A stretch of DNA of 64,000 nt from Ashinkailepas kermadecensis (taxonomy: Eukaryota > Arthropoda > Thecostraca > Neolepadidae), in the NCBI GenBank assembly GCA_034440615.1, contig JAOTOM010005054.1, forward strand, positions 290,001-354,000, read 5' to 3'. The translations under genes were made by a program, and so were the position numbers. Position 1 is the stretch's first letter. Each line of letters opens with the position of its first letter. The notes below the pieces were generated by a model, which searched no databases, was not told the origin of the DNA, and was given only the letters and a program-made list of their open reading frames with translations. Below, piece after piece: positions 56,130-64,000 of the stretch.

Positions 56130-56510
56130 TGTAGGGTTTGACGACCCCTCAGTAACGTTCTTCATTTGTTGTAGGGTTTCAGGGTTTGAGGACCCCTCAG
56201 TAACATTTCATTTGTCGTGGGGTTGTAGGATTTGACGATCCTTCAGTAACACTCTTCAACTGTTTATGAATGGAAAGACTGAAAACAGGAATGACGTTAT
56301 CAGCCTTTCCGACCAAATAAGCACATTGTTAATATCACTTCCCAGACCTAGTCTGTCTCTAAGCCACTGTTAGTACCACTTCCCATAAATATTCCGTCTC
56401 TAATTCACCGTTAGCATCACTTCCCAGACCCGGTCTGTCTCTAAGTCACTGTTAGTACCACTTCCCATAACTATTCCGTCTCTAAGTCGCTGTTAGTACC
56501 CAGTACTATC
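56130..56510. repeat. Two short tandem arrays
   Basis: GTAGGGTTTGACGACCCCTC + AGTAAC occurs three times (56131-56250). CACTGTTAGTACCACTTCCC + ATAACTATTCCGTCTCTAAGT occurs about four times (56320-56500) with AGACCTAGTCTGTCTC variants alternating. Confidence 0.9.
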
Positions 56511-57624
56511 ACGGCTCTGAGACATCTGTCTCAGATACACATCAACTGACACCAGAAGAGCATCAATGAGTAAAGGCATGATCGAGGCCATGATGGATCA
56601 CGTGGTATTCCCAGGCCAAATGAGTGTAGCCCATTTGGTGCATGTTTTTACACGAAGGTTTTGCCAGGGGCCCGAAAGGTGCATTATAAAACATACTCTA
56701 GCACATTGGAAGGGGATAGATGCCCACTTTATTTCTTTAAAAACAAACGTGTCGACTCAATCAACCGATAACAAAATGGAGATGTGTAGAAGGTATCAAT
56801 CAACGTGAAATGCTAGTGCCGAGGATATTGGTTGCATGCTGATGCCAAATGGCACAGCGACGATATGCGATACCCAAATCTTCTATAATACTGAGACAAT
56901 CACTGGACATTTGCTACGCCATATCTTGCTCATCTTGAACGACATTGCCTTGACATTTGCAGTGAATGTTCACAATCTCCGTGTGAATCACATATATTCC
57001 GGTTTGGGGAAAAGTCAAAGCATTTCGAAAATACACGGTAAAATATATTTGGTGAGATTTGCGGATTTTGACGACCACGATGTACAACAAAAACGTATTC
57101 TGAAATGGAAGTGTTATCACCCCTTAGATTCGTTGTCCTTTGGGGCAAACCAATTGTTCATCTCTCCGTTCCTCGATGTTGGGAGTGTGCTTTCTCTACA
57201 CATTATGACGTCACTAACACCCGAGCCATAGTAAGCTAGAATGAATTGTTTAGCCACAAGCTGTGGAATTGTTGTGCGTATAGTACCGTAAGCTTCAAAT
57301 TGATATCCCTGTACGCTTTCGATGCATTTAAAAAATCACTGGGGGCAGATTCTGCTCCCCCCCCCCCGAATTGGGCGACAGATAATCACCGATAAATGAA
57401 TCAATCGTGTTCGGCACAGATGAAGGATGACCCAACGAGCTTTACCACGACAGCCGACACCACCGATTGAATGGGGGAGAGTCTTTCTAGCTACATTATT
57501 GCACGACTAACCCAATGGAGCTGGTGAGCCGATCGCGTAGGCTTACTGTGCGGGCAGTCAAAGAAGAGTCGTTGCATTTCTGAAAAGCTACCCGCGCGAC
57601 GGGCCATGCTTTCATGGCTGTACA
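56511..57624. other. Unassigned stretch
   Basis: A 131-residue + frame at 56836-57231 has no recognised domain. A G/C hairpin (GGGGGCAGATTCTGCTCCCC, 57341-57366) is of the transposon-end type seen elsewhere. No gene called. Confidence 0.35.
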
Positions 57625-57724
57625 TTGTATGTACGTCGTGCATCCGCCATGGCAAACGTTGCCTCGGAGCAGACGCCGCGAAGTCATCACGAATCACAGT
57701 GTGTCACGCTACGTGGCACCGCCG

Positions 57725-58835
57725 GCCAGCCACAGCGACAGTACCACAGCACACCGCAGCGACAGTGCCACCGCACACCGCAGCGACAGTACCACCGCAC
57801 ACCGCAGCGACAGTACCATCGCACCGCCGGCGACAGTACCATCGCACCGCCGGCGACAGTACCACCGCCGACAATACCACCGCACCGCGGCGACAGTACC
57901 ATCAGACCGCCGGGAACAGTACCACCACCGACAATACCACCGCACTTCGGCGACATTACCACCGTACCGCCGGCGACAGTACCACCGCCGACAATACCAC
58001 CGCACCGCCGGCCAGCCGCGGCGACAGTACCACAGCACCGCCGGCCAGCCACAGCAACAATACCACAGCACCGCCGGCCAGCCACAGCAACAATACCACA
58101 GCACCGCCGGCCAGCCACAGCAACAATACCACAGCACCGCCGGCCAGCCACAGCAACAATACCACAGCACCGCCGGCCAGCCACAGCAACAATACCACAG
58201 CACCGCCGGCCAGCCACAGCAACAATACCACAGCACCGCGGCCAGCCACAGCAACAATACCACAGCACCGCCGGCCAGCCACAGCAACAATACCACAGCA
58301 CCGCCGGCCAGCCACAGCAACAATACCACAGCACCGCCGGCCAGCCGCGGCGAGAGTACCACCGCACCGCCGGCCAGCCGCGGCGACAGTACCACAGCAC
58401 CGCCGGCCAGCCACAGCAACAATACCACAGCACCGCCGGCCAGCCACAGCAACAATACCACAGCACCGCCGGCCAGCCACAGCAACAATACCACAGCACC
58501 GCCGGCCAGCCACAGCAACAATACCACAGCACCGCCGGCCAGCCACAGCAACAATACCACAGCACCGCCGGCCAGCCGCGGCGACAGTACCACAGCACCG
58601 CCGGCCAGCCGCGGCGACAGTACCACAGCACCGCCGGCCAGCCGCGGCGACAGTACCACAGCACCGCCGGCCAGCCACAGCAACAATACCACAGCACCGC
58701 CGTCCAGCCGCGGCGACAGTACCACCGCCGACAATACCACCGCACCGCCGGCCAGCCACGGCGACAGTACCACAGCACCGCCGTCCAGCCGCGGCGACAG
58801 TACCACCGCCGACAATACCACCGTACCGCCTGCCA
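57725..58835. repeat. 33-bp GC-rich tandem array, about 30 units in two main types
   Basis: Type B is ACCGCCGGCCAGCCACAGCA + ACAATACCACAGC; type A has GCCGCGGCGACAGTACCACAGC. Types alternate in blocks (one A, about nine B, three A-like, five B, three A, and so on). The left edge (57740-57990) is built of shorter units, CACCGCAGCGACAGTAC and CCGCCGACAATACCACCG. Confidence 0.95.
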
Positions 58836-59002
58836 GACGCCGAGCAGGTTCGATCGGCAGCCTGTGGTATTCTGTGGAAAGCTGTTTCCTTTGAACACGT
58901 CTTTTGTCGGAAAAAACAGAGCAGTTAAGTTGTTGACACGCGACGTTTCGGGTGTCACCACCATCGCCGCCCTCGTGTCCGGACAATGGTGTCAGCCGAG
59001 CA

Positions 59003-59035
59003 AACAGACGGCCGGCGCCGCGCCGGCCGTCTGTT
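59003..59035. repeat. Perfect 16-bp inverted repeat with 1-nt centre
   Basis: AACAGACGGCCGGCGC - C - GCGCCGGCCGTCTGTT. It lies between the 33-bp and 63-bp arrays, 2 bp before the first 63-bp unit. GTCTGTTCAGCTGCC at its right edge runs into the unit start (GTGTTCAGCTGCC). Confidence 0.95.
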
Positions 59036-59037
59036 CA

Positions 59038-60045
59038 GCTGCCGTTCCGGCCGGCCTGTCCAGCGAGCCTCCTCACTGCCCGACCACAGGCTCGTGTTCA
59101 GCTGCCGTCCCGGCCGGCCCGTCCAGCGAGCCTCCTCACTGCCCGACCACAGGCTCGTGTTCAGCTGCCGTCCCGGCCGGCCTGTCCAGCGAGCCTCCTC
59201 ACTGCCCGACCACAGGCTCGTGTTCAGCTGCCTTCCCGGCCGACCTGTCCAGCGAGCCTCCTCACTGCCCGACCACAGGCTCGTGTTCAGCTGCCGTTCC
59301 GGCCGGCCTGTCCAGCGAGCCTCCTCACTGCCCGACCACAGGCTCGTGTTCAGCTGCCTTCCCGGCCGGCCTGTCCAGCGAGCCTCCTCACTGCCCGACC
59401 ACAGGCTCGTGTTCAGCTGCCTTCCCGGCCGGCCTGTCCAGCGAGCCTCCTCACTGCCCGACCACAGGCTCGTGTTCAGCTGCCTTCCCGGCCGGCCTGT
59501 CCAGCGAGCCTCCTCACTGCCCGACCACAGGCTCGTGTTCAGCTGCCTTCCCGGCCGGTCCGTCCAGCGAGCCTCCTCACTGCCCGACCACAGGCTCGTG
59601 TTCAGCTGCCTTCCCGGCCGGCCTGTCCAGCGAGCCTCCTCACTGCCCGACCACAGGCTCGTGTTCAGCTGCCTTCCCGGCCGGCCTGTCCAGCGAGCCT
59701 CCTCACTGCCCGACCACAGGCTCGTGTTCAGCTGCCTTCCCGGCCGGCCCGTCCAGCGAGCCTCCTCACTGCCCGACCACAGGCTCGTGTTCAGCTGCCT
59801 TCCCGGCCGGCCTGTCCAGCGAGCCTCCTCACTGCCCGACCACAGGCTCGTGTTCAGCTGCCTTCCCGGCCGGCCCGTCCAGCGAGCCTCCTCACTGCCC
59901 GACCACAGGCTCGTGTTCAGCTGCCGTCCCGGCCGGCCTGTCCAGCGAGCCTCCTCACTGCCCGACCACAGGCTCGTGTTCAGCTGCCTTCCCGGCCGGC
60001 CTGTCCAGCGAGCCTCCTCACTGCCCGACCACAGGCTCGTGCACA
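59038..60045. repeat. 63-bp tandem array, exactly 16 units
   Basis: Unit starts GCTGCCTTCCCGGCCGGCCT and continues GTCCAGCGAGCCTCCTCACT + GCCCGACCACAGGCTCGTGTTCA. All 16 units are exactly 63 bp. Variation is confined to a few positions (GTT/GTC/TTC, CTG/CCG, one GGC to GAC), showing recent homogenisation. Confidence 0.97.
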
Positions 60046-60545
60046 CCGTCCCCATGTCAGGCTGACACGAGCGATGTCCACACTGATGCCCACACTGCTG
60101 GCCACACTGCTGTCCACACTGCTGTCCACACTGCTGTCTACACTGCTGTCCACACTGCTGTCCACACTGCTGTCCACACTGCTGTCCACACCGCTCCATG
60201 TGTACACCGTCCGTAAGTCAGGTTGGCACGCGCGATATCCACACTGCTGTCCACACTGCTGGCCACACTGTTGTCCACACTGCTGGCCACACTGCTGTCC
60301 ACACTGCTGGCCACACTGTTGTCCACACTGCTGGCCACACTGCTGTCCACACTGCTGTCTACACTGCTGTCCACACCGCTCCACGTGTACACCCTCCCTA
60401 AGTCAGGTTGGCATGCGCGATATCCACACTGCTGCCCACACTGCTCCACGTATACACCGTCCGTACGTCAGGTTGGCACGCGCGATATCCACACTGCTGT
60501 CCACACTGCTGCCCACACTGCTCCACGTATACACCGTCCGTAAGT
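60046..60545. repeat. 12-bp repeats in a higher-order array
   Basis: The basic unit CACACTGCTGTC (variants GGCCACACTGCT, TTGTCC) occurs in blocks of 2-12. Blocks are separated by a spacer GCTCCATGTGTACACCGTCC + GTAAGTCAGGTTGGCACGCG + CGATATC that recurs about four times (60190-60240, 60380-60425, 60445-60490, 60520-60560). Frames such as SSVDSSVD are artefacts. Confidence 0.93.
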
Positions 60546-60807
60546 CAGGCTGACACACTCGATGTCACACTGGTGTTGGTCGCTTTGAGGGCCTTGTCAC
60601 ATCCTAAACAGTAGCTGTCAATAATATCGAAATTTGAGGTAAGAACGTTTGACGTTACTAGCAGTATACATTGCGAGTATATATTGCGCACGTCTTGCAT
60701 TGCTAACAGTTCACGTCCTGATCATTTTACATGTGAACACTTTCCATAATTTTCATTGCAATTTCGCATTCCGGACATTTTATGCCACACAATTTGACAC
60801 CACTCAC
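60546..60807. other. Unassigned stretch
   Basis: No gene recognised. Confidence 0.4.
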
Positions 60808-60840
60808 CTCATCCATTACAAGCATCGGGCGCATCTTCAC
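60808..60840 (-). CDS. Candidate 33-bp micro-exon
   Basis: On the minus strand ATCTTCCTATTGCAG (acceptor with pyrimidine tract, AG at 60841-60842) is followed by 11 codons VKMRPMLVMDE. GTGAGTGG follows at 60807-60801, giving GATGAG|GTGAGT, an almost ideal donor. The frame through the exon is open. Flanking exons were not found, so this rests on splice signals alone. Confidence 0.25.
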
Positions 60841-60842
60841 CT

Positions 60843-63269
60843 GCAATAGGAAGATATCTAGATGATATGAGGAATAGGGACATATTTCAAATTCCCATCG
60901 AAACGAGGTCGCGGTGCTGTCATGTAGGTGGTCCCGCTGCAAGATATGCGCCATTGTCCAAATCTGTAATTTGCCATCACGTAAGGCATACGCATCACTG
61001 TGCCATGTGTGTGCCCCATTGCGTAACGTGTCCCAAAATGTGTAGGCGAAATTGGCCATTATCAGGGGGGGGGGTCCAATAAAGAGCAGTCTTCCTCCGG
61101 AAACCGATGCCATCGACCACATGGGGAAGAGGCATTCAACTGCAATCCATGACGACTAACCCCATGTGGTTATCGTACAGTGAAAACCCTCTTACCCTGA
61201 AGTCGGCCTGTGGATGATGCCATTTTACATTTCGTGTTTTCTTCGTAACGCGTAAGTTGGTTGGATGGCTCACATCACACTTACCGGCCACTGCCACGCT
61301 CTCACGCAGCCTGGTTCCCGTGTCGCGGCACAGAACAACTAGACAGAATGAAACGCGTACAGACCGTGCCCCGACTGCTGCCGCCTTTGTCGTACAAGTC
61401 TACGAGCCGGTGCGCCCTCCGGTCCTGTCAGAACACTGCTTCCGGCACAAGTCCGTAAACGGAAACGTCGACGACGACGGCGACTGGCACCGACCGACGC
61501 TGTTCTGCGGAATGACAGTGTGCGACGTCCCGTAGGCGGCCAAACGGATTGGATGGCGCCTACACTTGTAACGAAACATCCATATAAACGCATTTCACAT
61601 CCGCGAGCATCACATCCAAAGGCACTCACTTCTCACTCACCAGAGCCGAGTTGTTGTCAGGCGTCCACAAGCGCATCACACTCGTCATACCGCAATGTTG
61701 CGCCTGCTGGGCATTAACCGAGGCCAGGGAGGGCTCCCACCGGCCGCCAACTGGCCAAAGGGTACAATGCTACAGACTACTGAGCATTACAACCATATTA
61801 CGGAAAGGCTCTGATCGTAAATTATCTAAGGCGCACATGGCGCTTCCCTGTCGAATGTTTAGACAACTAGTCGTCCGTTTTTTTAATAGGACAAACGGCT
61901 TCCTGTGACATGACCTGCCTTTTGATGGAAAATAATTTCTGCAGAAGAGGAAAGTTTGGCAGAAACAGATGCATGGGCCAAAAAGGTAGGAAATGCGATA
62001 TGTTTCCAGACAAGATCTCTCCACATTTCGCGGACGATTCCATCATATCTGGCGCCATTTTACAGCAAATATATTTTTGTTTCAACTCAAGTGAAAATCC
62101 CATGAATTTAGAAAGCATTGGTCAGTCAAGGGCATATATGATCCGGGAATGGTGTTTGGTACGGTGTTTTCATTTCACTTATGATAATTAAAAGTTCAGA
62201 AGCAGATTTGTCAACAAAGCATTGATCCTCAGCAAGAATATACAAAATCGAGGAACCAAACGAAGGAAAGCAAGCTCAAAGGAACAAGAACGTTGTCGAA
62301 TATGGCTCTTGAGCAGTCTGCATGTAGACAATGTCCTTTCAAAATTGGATTGAAAGTGTGGTAAAGAACAGTTAAATATTTTATAACATACAGACATCTA
62401 ACATACAGACCAAGGCATTTTACGTTGTGACAAAAACTGGGAACCTCACCTCTGACGAAAGTAGAGAGCGAAAATTAACACCCCACCTAAAAGTGAATGT
62501 TTGGAAAAGTCTCTAAGTTTCAGGATGATCGTCCTAGGTGGTCTGGAGCTACAGATAGCCCACGGGGGGCTGTTTTGTGCCCCCCCCCCCCGCAGTTCTC
62601 ACGTAATATGGAAAAATCGCAGTATCAATTTATGATTGCATGAATCCAGATAAAACCATCCATTAAGAACTTTTCAAGATCCACTTACGTCAATTACAAT
62701 GGTATAAATGAAGGACAAAATAAGGCTAACACATACATTTACAATGCACACAGTGGCATGCGAGATGTAGTACAACTGGGTGTTAGTTTTGTGTGATGGG
62801 ATACCAGAATTTATATGGTGAACTTGGAAAGAATAAATAAATCCAAAAGTAATCCCAACCGAGAGCAACCATCCTTGGAATAGACGCAGAAGTAAGCACC
62901 AAGGCCAGCAGACTGACTTCAGGCGGCTATGGCTTCAACAGTTTCCATGATGATTAAAACGCAGTTCGGGGCGTTGATTCCATTCCGACCGGCGCAGGTT
63001 CACTGTGCAGGTTCACTGTGCAGGTTCACTGTGCAAATGTCGCTCAGTATCTCCAACTACGCATGGTGCACGCTTATCTGCACATCGGAAGTCCCACCAA
63101 GGCTACCTCCCAGTTTGGAGTGTTTGGGGAGGGACACCGCTACCCGAGTCACAAGTACTTCTGATAGGGGTAGCGAACAAGGCCCGTCTTGCATCAATCT
63201 GAATACCTCCACCATATCTTCACAATATTATCAGCACCAAGCCAGCCTCTCAGGAGTTCTCCGACACAC
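60843..63269. other. Unassigned stretch
   Basis: No gene recognised. G/C hairpin at 62563-62592 (CGGGGGGCTGTTTTGTGCCC type). A G run lies at 61066-61073. Frames at 61257-61535 (+) and 61910-62191 (+) lack motifs. CAGGTTCACTGTG is tripled at 62996-63034. Confidence 0.4.
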
Positions 63270-63955
63270 AGACTGCAAAGCCGAACCGATACTCCCCCCA
63301 CGGCGTACAGCAGCAGCGAACCGATACCACCACAGCTCACAGCAGCAGCGAACCGATACCCATCCACGGCTCACAGCAGCAGCAAACCGATACCTCCACG
63401 GTTCACAGCAGCAGCGAACCGATACCCCTCCACGGCTCACAGCAGCAGCAAACCGATACCCCCCATGGCTCACAGCAGCAGCGAACCGATACCCCCACGG
63501 CTCACAGCAGCAGCGAACCGATACCCCCCCCTACGTCTCACAGCAGCAGCGAACCGATACCCCTCCACGGCTCACAGCAGCAGCGAACCGATACCCTTCC
63601 ACGGCTCACAGCAACGGCGAACCGATACCCCTCCACGGCTCATAGCAGCAGCGAACCGATACCCCACGGCTCACAGCAGCAGCGAACCGATACCCACCCA
63701 CCCACGGCTCACAGCAGCAGCGAACCGATACCCCACGGCTCACAGCAGCAGCGAATCGATACCCCCACGGCTCACAGCAGCAGCGAACCGATACCCCCAC
63801 GGCTCACAGCAGCAACGAACCGATACCCCTCCACGGTGCACAGCAGCAGCGAACCGATACCCCCCACGGCTCACAGCAGCAGCGAACCGATACCCCTCCA
63901 CGGCTCACAGCAGCAGCGAATCGATACCCCCCACAGCTCACAACAGCAGCGAATC
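63270..63955. repeat. Roughly 30-36-bp tandem array, about 21 units
   Basis: Unit CACGGCTCACAGCAGCAGCG + AACCGATACCCCTC, with unit length varying mainly in the C-rich part (CCCC to CCCCCCCTA). A few units read AGCAACGG or GAATCGATACC. Frames on both strands (AANRY, VRCCCEPW) are artefacts. Confidence 0.95.
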
Positions 63956-64000
63956 TGACACACCGAAACTGATATCTTTGGTATGCAACATAATCAATGT

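Larger units (their letters stand above)
57625..60216 (+). other. 863-residue open frame spanning three tandem arrays, probably not a gene
   Basis: The frame starts MYVRRASAMANVASEQTPRS and consists of GQPQQQYHSTA or RRPATATIPQH units (33-bp array), 16 units of GSCSAAFPAGLSSEPPHCPTT (63-bp array) and HTAVHTAV units (12-bp array). All unit lengths are multiples of 3, and several other frames on both strands are open over hundreds of codons. A one-base deletion in one 33-bp unit (near 58238) switches the same strand from RRPATATIPQH to GQPQQQYHSTA without a stop. There is no signal peptide, domain or splice support. A repetitive secreted or mucin-like protein cannot be excluded. Confidence 0.3.

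Noticed and set aside
57687..58986. 425-residue minus-strand frames over the 33-bp array
   Set aside because: Unit length divisible by 3 keeps several frames open at once; no motif and no codon preference.

Overview
The window is eukaryotic, repeat-dominated DNA from an invertebrate animal. CCTAA-type interstitial repeats, an I-clade LINE whose ORF1 resembles arthropod elements, and copies of a multi-copy invertebrate transposase-like family (FDGR...DGT...GPxSFxGP motifs) point to an arthropod or close relative, but no species can be named. There is no prokaryotic signal: no operons, ribosome binding sites or CRISPR. I found no complete host gene. At most there are three candidate coding exons judged from splice signals (49071-49181 and 28552-28689 on +, 60808-60840 on -).

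Layout. 0-3 kb: decayed transposase-like fragment (-), then 35-bp, 39-bp and 68-bp minisatellites. 6-7.2 kb: a (TA)n tract flanked by hammerhead-like motifs, then a 27-bp array. 8-25 kb: interspersed elements in related copies. R3 is a TTAA-flanked, piggyBac-like non-autonomous element (8978-9785 +, 23571-24516 -). R1 is a SINE-headed unit (10352-11181 -, 15258-16103 +). R4 is at 13195-14020 and 20805-21615. A second transposase-like pseudogene lies at 19497-20670 (-), and a foldback element at 22343-23105. 26-31 kb: a SINE, a candidate first exon, a second foldback element and a TIR element. R2 is a >2 kb inverted duplication (16162-18565 and 31815-38012); its right copy was split by a 5'-truncated LINE (33670-37463) with clean 9-bp target-site duplications. 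40-43.6 kb: CA repeats, a SINE, and the 5' half of an I-clade LINE (ORF1 and start of the ORF2 endonuclease) carrying a nested tRNA-like SINE. 43.6-53 kb: mostly unassigned, partly AT-rich. 53.2-55.1 kb: two tail-to-tail decayed coding copies, probably the N-terminal part of the same transposase-like family. 55-64 kb: tandem arrays (28, 33, 63, 12 and about 34 bp) that hold long but probably non-genic ORFs.

Most notable structures. (1) Two foldback elements share termini resembling GGCAGCGTATCATA and a CCTAA-rich centre, but their arms are built from completely different short repeats. (2) In R3, four nuclear-receptor half-sites spaced 4-3-4 (DR4/DR3/DR4) are unchanged in both copies; unrelated R4 keeps a DR4. 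(3) The LINE 3' region has four repeated hairpins with a compensatory base change. (4) The same SINE module starts two unrelated longer repeats, R1 and R2. All coordinates of diverged repeats are read by eye and may be off by tens of bases.
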